Below are positions 1 to 13,000 of a DNA stretch of 64,000 nt, piece after piece. The number at the start of each line of letters is the position of its first letter. Within the stretch, counting starts at the first letter, position 1. Source of the stretch: Blastomussa wellsi (taxonomy: Eukaryota; Cnidaria; Anthozoa; Scleractinia; Plerogyridae); the NCBI GenBank assembly GCA_947652115.1, contig OX393568.1, positions 14,471,947 to 14,535,946 on the forward strand, read 5' to 3'. The notes beneath the pieces were generated by a model that saw only the letters and a program-made list of their open reading frames with translations, made no database searches and was not told where the DNA came from. Position numbers and translations under genes: made by a program.

Positions 1-810
1 GGCTCCATAGTTATTCCATAGTTAACTTTGCATCATAACGTTTTCGGCTTTAGCGCGATGGCAATGGAACTTTGGGAAAATTTTTTCCTATCATTCAGTA
101 ATAATATAATTATATTTGATTTCAAGGATGAAAAATATTTTTAATGTTATTGGCATTTTCATAGACCTAACTTCTTGAAAAAATCGCATCCAGCAAAACA
201 TTTTGCTGATAAACTTTATTTAAATTTCTAGAATCAGCGCATATTAACTTAATACATATCATGGCCAAGTTTCAAGAAAATTGTTGGAGCAGAATTACGG
301 AAGTCTTACAGTCTCTTATATTCAGCTTTATCATTGTTTTTATATTTCCTATACTTGATGCTCTTTGACAAAACAAGCCACAAACCCAAATTTCTGTAAG
401 AAGCCTCACCAATGCTTGCAAAGTCAGAGTGCCAAGCCAATTGTCGATCGTCCAAACTGTTAAAAAGTATTCGCTAGTTCTGTAAACATTATGAAATGGT
501 CGTTAACCTCCTCAGACCTTCAAAGTTGCCTTTTACAACATTTGTCGAAAACTATATCCCAGTTTTATGTCATATTTCCTCTGCATGAATTTCAAGATAT
601 TACAATAATTTTGTCTCGATTTTTGCTGCTTTGCCGTGCTGTGAATTTGAGAATTGTAGCTGGTATTGTAACGTACACTGTGAATGATCTCTGGCAAAGC
701 AGACGAGCAGTTTTGTTAACAAAATGAGCACGTGCAGCAGTTATCCAAAGAATTCACACCTTTATAAGGCAATGATGAATTCGCTTGGAATAACCACGGA
801 GCCACCTTAA
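1..810. mobile_element. TTAA-flanked MITE, left end cut by window edge
   Basis: The right end reads GGAATAACCACGGAGCCACC followed by TTAA at 807-810. The first bases of the window (GGCTCCATAGTTATTCC) are the mirror of this end, so the window starts inside the left terminal inverted repeat. The GGTGGCTC terminus and TTAA flank are shared with the element at 48319-48811, which suggests a piggyBac-type non-autonomous family. An ORF of 78 codons at 491-727 has no recognisable domain and I do not call it. The element would sit in an intron or the 3' part of the minus-strand gene that continues off the left edge. Confidence 0.55.
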
Positions 811-1048
811 ATTCAAATACGTTGTCCTCTTTTTAAAAATTGCTGTTAGTCTGCCTCTAACCAGATCTTTTGGAAAGTAAGAAGAGAAGACAAAAACAGC
901 CTGGCAAAGTTATGGCTAAATCTTGTTCACAGCCGGTCAAATTGCCGAGTGCCTGACCATTAATGAACCCCCTGCAACACGTAACAGAAATCATTTTAAA
1001 GAGTCTAAGTAGTTTAACTTTACAAAGTCTCACTAACAATAAACTTAC

Positions 1049-4000
1049 AGACGATCCCTGCTCTCCACCTCTGAGAAGAACATGTCCCTCACTGTGTCTG
1101 TATATCCTGAGTGGAGATACTGAAGTAACTAAGGCATAAACCTGTACTATAACAGGTTTATCGTCAATCAGAAGCACATCTACTGGAAAGGACTGCACCA
1201 CAACCTCTGAAGACTCCTTTCTGAGGGAACAAAATAAATTAATTTATAAATGTAAAAAGCCAAGTTTCTCTTCTGTACACTGCAACATGTGCCTTACTCA
1301 GACATTATGAGTACTTGTGTACATGTAAATTCAGATTGTCTAGGATATTGACATTGCATTTATAACCATAACAGAGAAAGGGTGGCAAATGATTCTTTAA
1401 ACAACGGTAACTATCTCTCAGAATTTCAGTTAAATTTTACAATCCTTGCCATGGCCATAGCCAGCATAGGTGCAATTAGGGGGGAAGTTCTCCCACCCCC
1501 TAAATGGATATCAAATTTGTTGTTTTGTTTTGTTTTGTTTGTTTGTTTGGCTGTTTTGAAATTACAGTTTCAGTTATATTATTGACCTTTGCAACTTCCA
1601 ACAGCTAATCACAGCAAACAAAAGGAAGGCCTTATGAACTGAAGTGACTGCATCTTTACGTTATGACTATTGTAGTTGCACAAGCTGTACTTGTTTTATC
1701 ACTGAATGTTACCACTTCATTCAAAGCAAAGATACTAAGATATTCACCTAAAGCAACACTTGCAAGAAAACAGAACAGACAAGTTCTGGAAAAGCCTGTG
1801 TGACAGGAATGAAGCAATTGCTGGGGCTCTCATACTCATACTCAATTTTCCTTGGACAAGTCTGTCCAAAGGGGAAAGGTGCAGTGGGGCTATCCCTATG
1901 TTAAGCACCAACAAATGATATGAAGCCAGACCACAACACCAGGAACCTTGTTCCTTACTCTTGCGAGAAGTGCATGGGTTCTTTAACGTCCCCTGCTTAC
2001 TGTAACACTGAAAAACACAATCACAAAACCATGCAGTGCTAGCATCCAATGAACATTGACACCTGTGATCAAAGTGAAATGCTAAAATACTACCAGACAT
2101 TCTTCACATTTTAATTTGAAGAATCAAGCCCATTTCTCAGTAGAGATTCCAAAGTGGAAAAAGTGCTATGAAAACATGCTGTTTCAAGAAGGCCTACAAC
2201 ACACACAAACACACCTGTCACCCTCAGACATTTCCAGCCATTCTCAAGATCTTGAACATTCTTCTCACTATGCCCGTAGGAAGTGTTGCCTGTGAACATT
2301 AATTCTCAGCTCAAGTGTCTTAAAAAATTGTGGAACCATTTCACCATCAACGAGGAAACATTAAGTGGGTTAGGGATGCTAGTGCTGTTAATTCATCATG
2401 CTCAAGTGACTGAACCTTGCACTAAGTCTGAGTTATATAAATTTGTAGTTAAGTCAACAAAAGAGCATTTGCAACCCTGGTGCCAATAAAATACTTCCCT
2501 TAATCTTGGTGATCATTTGACCATTTAATTTCCATTCAATTACCTTTTATTTTACTTAACTGCACCCTACACCCCAGTGAAAAAATTCCTAGCTATGGCC
2601 TGGCTTACCGATAATGTTTTGTGAAGCTGCCATCTAAGGGTCTGGATTTCTTTGGCAGGGCTGTAAGAAAGTCTCTGGAGTCTCTTCGACCCCTCAAATT
2701 TACCACTTGCTATCCCTAAAAAATGTTGTCAAAAAGGCAGATTGACTGGAAGTTTGAGGAAGAAAAAAACTTTCTTTCTTTGTTCTATTTGTGCAAGACA
2801 AGCAATCCCTTTCAGTCATCAGTACAACATACATTTTGTCACTAGCAGATCCCCAGTTACTCAATGGTGTATTGACTGATCCAAGCGACTTCAAAGTAAA
2901 GGACTGGCCTCTTGTATCTTTGATGTCTTGAAAAAGCGATTTGATTTGTGCTGGCAACACATAGCAATCAGGTGACATAGGCTTGCTTTCAAAAGCTGCA
3001 AAATAAAATACCATTAATAAAGCTAACACTAAGAATAATTTCGATTAACAAATAATATACAAGTTATTTGTTGAGGTAACATGTAGGGGGAGCTAAGCCA
3101 GGAAAGTTCAAATAAAGATATTTATTTCAACTCAAACTCAACTTTATGTAGAGTGTAGCTAGTGTGCGAGCCTGCAGGCCCGAGCCACGAGCCACAAGCT
3201 GCGAGCCTCTTTTAGCGAGCCACCGTTTCTTGCCATAATTTTAGCTTTTCACTGAAATTTTGATGCGAATTTACAGATAAACGATCCTGTTAAGGAAACA
3301 GAAAGTAATGTGCTGACTACAATTGCGCCTTGCAATTTACCACATAGATCATGTGACAATTGAGGAAACAATAAATCTGCCAAGCATTTATAACACCAAA
3401 TTTTAAGTCAGGTACTCCGTCACTCAGTACACATTCTACAGGAAGCATAGCCTGATTCTCAGACATCTGAGGTCGATCAATATTTGTGCAACTTAATTAA
3501 TCTGCTTAATATATATAATATAAAGAAATCAATAGTCATAATAGTCATGATAGTCATGTATTGCTTATAAAAGGACAAAATTATGGGAAAGTTTCTTTAA
3601 AATGTAGAGGGGCCCAAATCTGGAATGAGTTAGTATACCTAAAGAATCAAAAATATTGAAATCATGTTATTCATTTAAAAATTAGTTGTTAAAATTTATG
3701 TACAAGCTCAGATTTGCCCTAATTAGTAGTCTTTAGTTACACATGTATGTTATATAACGGTAGTTAGTGATTATACACATCTGCTATTTGGAAATTTGAT
3801 TAGTCTTCTTAGAAAAGCTCAACAGAGCTTGCCAAGATCTCCTACTGATGAGATTCACATATTTAGCAGTCATATCTACCACTATACAATAACTGAACTG
3901 TAATGATAAACTGAGACACTTTTGAATAAACTTTGTGCTTTCCGCACAATCGACCTCAGACATCTGAGAATCAGGGTATGGGAGGCGTGGCGATAGGTCA

Positions 4001-7000
4001 AGATAGCATGACAAAAGTGTGACCTTTACGCATATTGAAATGTATGAATTATACATTAAGGTTATCCCGTCTATCTATATTTTTATTTTACTTTTTTTAT
4101 ACACCGCCTCTGCTGTATTTAAAGTTGTTCATCAAATTGTATTTTCCTTAAAATACATAGGGATGCACTAGGCAAATTAGAACAATTCCGGTATTCAATC
4201 AATACAGGTTATTTGTATTTCACAGCAACTGCTTCAGCGACTAAAAATGGAAACAGAGCTCTCTTCTGCTCTGTAGTTCGGTCTTAAAATTGATATTTGG
4301 TTAATTACAAGAGATTTTTTTCTAATTACTTAATTCTATACATTTTGTCAAGGGGTTTAGTAGAAACAAACTCCTTACATCATCGCAACTTGGTTTACAC
4401 ATGGGTGTGTTTGTAGATCAACAGACAGATAAGAGGCCAAGAGATTTTGGTCCTTCATTTTCAGTTAGTGTTGTAGAGCACCAAGATAGCCATGAAAGGG
4501 CATCAGGTCACTTTTTTGGATTTTTTGGCTGAAAACTTTCGGGGCTCGCAGAAGAGGCTCGCAGCTCGCAAAAAGGGCTCGGGGTTACAGGCTCACAGAA
4601 TAGCTTCCCCCCTTTATTTAAACAATTTTGGAAAATTATATCAAAAGCATAGTTTGTCCCCACAAGGAAAAAGTATGCTGAACAATAACAACTGAAAAAT
4701 AAAACATAGCAAATTAAGATTTTAATAAAGGAATACACACACACAAACACAAAAATTACATAATAATATATGAAACCCCTAAAATACCTGAGTAGGAAGC
4801 ATACAACTATCTACCAAAAGTACTAATTTTAATTGGGAGCTGATGGAAGGTTATGTCAGGGATGGTGCAATTATTAGGAAAGGTGTATTTTGCATAATGT
4901 ATTGTGCATAATGTGCATGTGTACATACAACTTTATTTGTTTATTTGGAGTCCCATAGCCACGAAAATTAGAGAACTAAGTATGCATACAAAGTACAAAC
5001 AGGAGAACCATGCCTTTAATTTTTTATAGTTAAAATGGCAAGCAGCATGACTCGCGGGTGCGTACGTAAGCTGACTCGTCCCCAGTCGTCTCTTATCAGA
5101 AAAAATAACAAGCGCGGGGAATGATGGGAAGGAGGCAGAAAGGGTCAGAGACAACTGGGAAATCCTGTGTCGAAAAGTTGGCAAATTAGTCAAAAGTTGG
5201 CACACGCTGTTTTTACCATTTATTTCACTCAATACACGTCTGGATGAACTGAAATCGTAACAAGATGTCAGAAACTGAAATAATATCGTCTCATTTGATG
5301 CAAGGAGACTGAGAGCTGTTCGTCACAACAAAGGCAAAGGAGATGCCTAACTCAGGTGCCAGGACATTAGTATTTGGCTTCATTTACAACAATATGTTGC
5401 ATATCTCAAACATCACCACTATAGCTTATTTTGTGCGTACCGTCGATTATCGGCTTCTACGTCTGGTGCATTTTATTTGCCAAGTTTAACCGCTCGGATT
5501 ATCGCCGGCTATTTTGACAGCTCTTGGAACTGTCTTGGATGATGCACAAGCAGTAAGCAATGGAAACATGCGAACTTCAAGCAGAGTATCATTAGTATGA
5601 CTTTGTATTAATTATTGCGAGGTGTGGATCCCTTAATCTTAACAATAGGATTGCAATGTTTATGCACTATCGTTTTGCGAGTCAATAAAATTCTCTCTGC
5701 ATGAGTTTAGAAATTACATGATCCGCTGGGAATGCCGCAACGATTTATTCCCGCGTTTTATTCCATGAAAAAGCTGAGCAGCTCGTTTTCAGAAAAAAAA
5801 TTGGGCGGAAAAAGCTTGCAACTTTTCGGCAATATCTTGAAACATGATTATAGGGAAATGATTCAAAAGAGTCAGAGGTAGATTTTTGATCAGGCGGTGT
5901 GTTGTCGTAAACTAGAATCCTCTGGCGGCCGCGCTTGTGGCCGTGGATTGAGTGAAGTCGGGTATCATTGAGCTTATATTCATCATAAATTTGCTGTAGT
6001 ATAGTTTGGCAGACGAATAGTAAACAAGGAATTTTTAGGTTTGACTGGGGATAAGAGTAACAACAGAAAACCGCTTTCACCGTTTTGACCCTTTGACTCA
6101 ACAGGAAGTTGTCAGACATTATTTTTTCAGTTAAAATTTGACTTTCTCACAAAGACTGACCAGGTAATGGTTTTCCATTGAATCGCGGGCTCAGGTCTGA
6201 TTGTTGGGAGGATTTTGTAGTTTTTCATGGCCATCCCCTGTTTTTTTCGGGAATGAAATCTTCTTGAGGAGCTACGTACACTAGTATTTTTATTTAGATC
6301 ATTTTTTCAAATTGTTACAAATCAGCAATAAAATATGGAGCCCTACTTTTAGACTTGGCTAAATATACATATTACACCTGGATGGAGAGACATTCTGTGA
6401 GAGTCAAGTGTCTTTTTTGTATTTAAATAATTTTTATTTTCTTTACAAACAAGCAAAATCTACATACATCCACACATATACTAACAAAACATATAGCGTG
6501 ATTAAGAAACAAAATTGAAAGTTAAATAATTAAATTAATAAATATTTCCTATGGTTAAGCACGAATATAAGTTAAAAGTTTTTCCCATTTATTGTAATGT
6601 TTGGTCAACTTGTTATGCTTGAATGCTATTTGTCGCTCTATGTCATAGATAATCTTAATCTTGGCTGTGAAAACCTTTAATGATCGTTCCATATTATTCA
6701 GTTTGCATTTATAGATAAAAAACTTTGCTATGAGTATCAGGTGATTTAAAATAATGTTATCTTCACTTTCTCTAAATTCGCCGAATAAAATAGTTGTGAG
6801 CGTTATGGTCTATACATAAAAATTATGTTTTCTACGCCAATATATAAGAGCTTGCCAAAAGGCCTCTGTACACTTACAATGAAAAAAATAGATGTTCAAG
6901 GGACTCAACTTTCTTTTTACAAAAATCACATATACTGGTAGGTGAATCAATCATTTTAAATCTGAAAAGCTTTTTGTTTGTAAAAATAATATCGTTCAAA

Positions 7001-10000
7001 GCTTATATTGAAATTCACATAGCTTTGTTTCTATTGTAACAACAAACAGAAGGAAATAGATCTTTGTCTATTCCACTTTTAGCTGGGGGTATTTATGCTG
7101 CAGCTTCTTTTGGGCAGTTGGAGGGGTTTGCTATTTGGATTTCATGTCACGCACAATAAAAGACACATTCTTGTGGGAGAAAGGTAGGGGGCCAAGTGTT
7201 GTCCAGGACCCAAGAGCTACCTGGCACAGGCAAGGCCAGTACTCGGAGCTAGTGTCAGCAAGTGGCATATAAGACCGACCTATGCCAAGCTCCCGGAGGG
7301 AGCTTGGCATAGGTCGGCATGTTGTAAGCACATGCAGTCATCAGTTACCAATTATTTACCGATTTTGAAGCTTGGTTACCAAGTTTTCGCCTTTTATCGC
7401 ACAGAATATGTAAGTATGAGGTTTGCAATTTACGTTTACCCGAATGTGTTGTTGATTTAGGTTTTGTTTTTGTTCAGTTTTTTATCGTAGGTGTAGGCGT
7501 AAGCATAGGCCTAGATCAAGTCGAGACAGTGTGAAATGGAAATGGTGGAAATGTTTGTAATGGCATTTGTGCACAATCACGTCAATGATCTGGATTAAAG
7601 TGTTGTGTCCTGCAAATACGTGTTGAAAAAACTCTGTTGCGAATTGTCCCCAACACATCTCCCTCACTTCAAACTTCCCTCCTTAGTAACCTGGCATGTT
7701 GTAAGCACGTGCAGTCATCAGTTACCAATACTCTACCGATTTTGTAGCTTGGTTACCAAGTTTTCCAAACAAGCATGGCGCTTTGTTTATCAAGTTGTTC
7801 TGAAGGATTCTTGACTTTCTTTGGCGTTTTGCCTGCCTGCTAAAGCTGCTTTTCACCTTCCACAGTTAGAAAGGTTTGTCTGGAATTAGTATGTTCCAGG
7901 TGTGGTCAATCAATAAACTGATAATCAATATTAATCAATAGCAATCAAAAGAAATAAAGTTGTGAGTTCAATTTATCTCAATATAATTATAATAATAATT
8001 AAAATTTGTATAGCGCCTATCCAAACCTGCTCTAGGCACTTTACACAATATTCAAAACAAAATAAAGTAAAAGTAAACATTCCAAACAGGCGATAGAAAT
8101 TGAAAATGATTGATTTATAGAATGTCATCAATTATTATTGATTATATAATAACCAAATCAATGCGCGCGCTCTGATTGGTCAATCAGCTATGGTTTATTG
8201 TGCCAGTAAACTCATGGAAAAATCGTGCGTCTTCTGAATTATTATATAAAAGCAATAGACCACAAGTTTCTATGGTTTATAAGCTGATAAACCACTTGGG
8301 ATGTTGGAAGAACACTCGAAGAATTCGTAAATCACTCGCCTGCGGCTCGTGATTTACAAATTCTTCTCGTGTTCTGCCAACATCCCGCGTGGTTTATCAG
8401 CTTATAAACCATAGAAACTTGTGGTCTATTGCTTAATTAGAACCTAGAAATGAAGAAAACTTGTTTTTTGGCCCCAAGGTTACACGAGGTCGACTAATAC
8501 ACTGGTAAATACAGTACCACTAAACAAATAGCTTCCAGACCCTCTTGGCCAGGATCCTCACGTGCTTTAGATGCTTGACTTTCTGGCTAAAGCTCTTACA
8601 GACAGAATTAAATTTAAGTTAAAGCGTTTGTAGTTACTGTTATCATGACTGTACACTGTACCTGAGATATGCTTTGATGCAGACATCAAGTAACAGAAAC
8701 CATCATTCCTGAGAAGCAGTTTTTCTATGCCTGGAACTGGTGAAACCTTAAAATAATTATAATCATGCCATTTTTCAGATTCTCAATAAGCTGTTAAACA
8801 AACAATTTTACAGAAGTGCAGCATTGGCACAAAACAAAAACAACAAGACAACATTCAATGTACATTGAGGCAATGTAAAGGACTTTAACTTGAAGGGTGC
8901 AATAAAGAATTCAAGGTGTTTTCAAGTGCTTTCTAACATAAAGACAGCGTAAATCTTGCCAAATTATATTTGATGCCAACTCGAAATTTGACAATATTTT
9001 TTCACTATTGGCTTGCACATGAATAGACTCGCCCTTTCTTTTCCTCTAAACACTTTCAGACTAACACAAAAATAGCGAGCGTAGTATTCAAGCAGGGAGT
9101 GGCAAGGCCAAGAACCACGAGTAGCACAGGCGCAAGTTTATACTCTTGCTCAAATATTGCGCTCACTATTTACGTGTCCATGCCACAGATGAGGCTGCTA
9201 TCAGTCTAGCACATTGACGTACATGGAACTGAGGCTAACCTTTTGGTCTTCTTGAGGTAAGAAAAGATCATTCTTTTGAAAACAAAGTGATTGTCCAGTG
9301 GCATTTCCTTCCATTCCTTCATTGATACACCATCTATGTCCCTGCCATTCCCTTTTTGTGGAAACAGATATCTCCGCATGATTCAAGATAACTTTGTAAC
9401 CAAGAGCTTCAAATCTGTCTTTCAAAGCTTCCAAGAAATCCTTTCTCAGAGAGTGTATGGAGTGCAGTAGTAACACTTCTAACTTGTCCTTTAACTTCTT
9501 TTCCTCCAACTGCCAGAATAAAATATTTTGCCAGTTCAATTATATTGGACTCGTGAATGTAGCCTTCATTGCCAGCACTGGGACCTTTATAATTCTGGAT
9601 ATCATGAAAACCAAATTCATTATTTTTTTATTACACACAGATGTCTCAAAGACACTATTGAGCAGTACTAAAGGATGCAATGCCTCAGTACAGTGCTAAC
9701 TCAGCTTTATTTTTGTGTTATACAGTTTCCTTTTCCTTGTGGTACTCTTGGAAAACTTGCCAAGCTACTTTCATTTACTTTTTTGTGCTCTATGCACCCT
9801 TCTCTCCAGCAATTTTTTTCAATTTCCCTCTCTGAAAAGAAGCAAATCAAGCCATTGTTTTTATGTTGGTCCCCCAGTGGGAGCTTAAAGGCCATTTCCA
9901 GTCCGTACTGCACAGTCTCGGGATTTGTTTACATTTCTGTTTTGAATTTGTTGATACGTTACACTTCGGTAACTGCGTACATGAAGTTTTTGAGTCCGCC

Positions 10001-13000
10001 ACTGCGGGTCGTTTTGTTTGGGAGTTCACAATGAGCTGAAACGTCGGTTTGGAATATCGTTGAGGTTCGTCTACTCTTCATTATTGTTTTGAAAGGAAAC
10101 CAAATGTCAATAAGAAAAAGGTAAGTTTTTACCGGTCCCGTAATTTTCATTTTGGTTTGTTTACTTTTCATCGTGTGAGACTCAATAAACATTACAGGCG
10201 GAGATTGCGCAGTACGGACTGGAAATGGCCTTTACACTGTAAGCAACCAAGATCAACAAAACAAACGCTTCACAAAAGCGTTAGAACCATTAAGCAAAGC
10301 GGGTGACAAAAAAATTTTTATTGGCTTATCAAAACGTTTTATCTGGCAGCAAAAATTTTCTAACGGATTATCAAAACGTTTTAACCCATTGACTCCTGGA
10401 GATTTTTGAAAAAAAAACTGTTTTTAAGGCATTTTGAACATTTTCTAGTCAGTTATAGGGTAAACATGATTCAAATTTCTCCAAAATGCATTTGCAAAAT
10501 AAAGACATGCCAGGTTTTTCACTAGCATCGCATTTAACAACATTTTAGCTCGTGCATGCGCACAAATCAAAATTTCAATTTTTGATGAGAAAGTGACCCA
10601 CCTCTTTAGGCTTTTCGATTTCTTTATTTTTTTTCGCTTTTCCTTTCTCCTTTTCTCGAATCTTTTGCACGCTTTTGTTGGCCTTTTACTGGGCTTGCTT
10701 TCCGTTCAAGAACTGCCACGAAAGCATCAATGAGACGATAAAAACTTAGCATAGAGTAGCCAAGGGTAAGTGAGGGAAATTTTCCTCCTAGTTTTTGGCG
10801 GAAATTTCTAAGCATTTCCGTGCATATTTCAAGCTCCATTAGCCCAATCAATATCATCTAGTTATCATTGGAAAGCTCTTTCCCTCCTGCAAAACTGGGG
10901 TAAATGGGATTCCTATTTTGGTGAAAGCTGATGACGTCAGAAGCAGAACAAAGGTCAGGGTCTGTCACGGCCGGTTTAGGAGTCAATGGGTTAAGGCAAA
11001 GGTTAAGTCTGCATTCAGGCCAAGTGGCCCATCAGGCCGGAGCTTATCTCGGTTTCCGTAGCATGAAGCGACAGAGAGTATTTCTACTCCCCTCTGGATA
11101 GGATGCTAGTCCATTGCAGGGTTACCCCCAGCAGTAAATTCGCCGGTACCCATTTATACACCTGGGTGAAGAGAGGCATTGTGAGTGTAAAGTGTCTTGC
11201 CCAAGAACACAACGCAGTGCCCCGGCTAGAGGCTCGAACCTGGATCATCCAATCCGGAGTCCAGCGCACTAACCATTAGGTCACTGCGCCTCACACAAAG
11301 TTTCAACGGGTAGCAAAAATTTTCTAACGGATTGTCCAAACGTTCTAGCAGGCTCCAAAAAGTTCACATGGTAACACAATAGACAGTAACAAATTAATAA
11401 GATCGTATTATCATTTGAATGGCCAAGGAAAAGTTTTTTTCAACAATACTGACAGCTGAAGTGTTAAAAACAGGCTTATTTAATACGTATAATCAAAAAA
11501 ACATTCAAATAAGACTACAAAATCAGTGTTTGAATGGATCATCAATTGCTCAATGGCGAATGTTTGTCACTGAAAATGTCTATGATAGACTCAATGAAAC
11601 AGAAAACAATTCATGCAAATAACAACAGTAACAGGATTAAACTCACAATTTAACAATTTATAATTTCCTTTCCACTAAGCTGAAATGTCCTGTACAGTCC
11701 ACCCATGCTAGCAAAACCCCAAAAAAATAAGTTTCCCTTTTCAAACTTCTTGCTTGCCCATGAATGTTTCAATCTAATGGATGAGAAATCTTTTCCGTTG
11801 TCCATGTAACGATTTCTAACGTTTTTCGTAGAGCTTCAAAAGATAAGGATAAATTTCTAACGCTTTTTCCGAACTTTAACGGCATGAAGAAAATTTCTTA
11901 ACGAATTTGCTAACGCTTCAAACGGACGGTAAAAATGTTCTAACAACTTTATTAACGCTAGTTAACGGATAAAAAACAGTCTAGCCTGTTTAACGGATAA
12001 GCATTAGTGTATGTTTTCCCGTGGAAGGTCACATCTATGGTCATGAAGCAATTGTTATCTGTCATCTGTACTTGACAGATATCCTGCGATACAGTTTACA
12101 TAATAAGTAAGTAATAATAGTTCAGCTGAAGGCTCACAAAGCGGCAACATACAGTACCGCTCAGAAATAAGCGTCCATCGCATATGCACCTCATACGCAT
12201 ACGCATAAGCGTATATAAGCATACGTGTATGCGTATATACGCGTATATACTCGTATACGCATACGCATATACGCAGTTCTTTGTTATTCTTTGCCATAAG
12301 TTTGCTTTGTGTAGCATTGTTGGGGAAAACAAAAGAAATAGCCATACGAGAAAAACTTGGAAAAGCGTTAGCCGATCAAGTAGTGTGAAATTTGCATATA
12401 GTCACTATAAAGCAAAAACAAGCTATCGTATTTCAAACCTAACATGGAAATCGGCGAGTAATTAGCACGGCCTACCTGCTGTGCATACAGTACCTGGTTG
12501 CCTTTTTGTCTAGGAAAAGAAAATCATCCGCTAAACTAATAAAAAGGTATACCAAAAAGAATAGTCGTCAATGAAACCAACAACTAGCAAGTTTGGAGTC
12601 AGAAAGAAACGTTGGTGGAAACGGTCACGCATTATTTCGTTGGCGACTATTCCTGGCTTTGTTAGCAACGCGTCACTTGCATTCTCTTCATATGGGTTAA
12701 ACTTGTTTGTCTTGTCTTGAAGTACGTACTTCTAGAACGAATATCGTTCGGTATTTTGAGACAAATAGACGGGGGATTTTGTCTACATTAACAGAACTAC
12801 CCAGCCATGATTCACGCGCTCTTTTAACAATAACCGGTATTTAAGAAACGTCAGCTTATTGATAATTCAAGACCTCGGAAGAGTCGCTTCATGTCTATTC
12901 GACAAAAATCGAGATGAAATGATTTGTTTGTAAAAAGGTTGTCTTGTCAAACGAGTTTGCGGGAGACAGCTTTTGTCTAAGGCACGCGCCGTCAAGTCTC

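Noticed and set aside
491..727. 78-codon plus-strand ORF
   Set aside because: It lies inside the MITE at the left edge and shows no domain, splice or codon signal.
1744..2100. 118-codon minus-strand ORF between exons of the CPED1-like gene
   Set aside because: Its phase and borders do not fit the exon chain, and no domain is visible; it probably lies in intron sequence.
7990..8045. Short similarity between TTTGTATAGCGCCTATCC here and ATTTATAATGCGCCCTTTCC near 13690
   Set aside because: It probably marks a dispersed marine-invertebrate repeat, but the match is too short to define an element.
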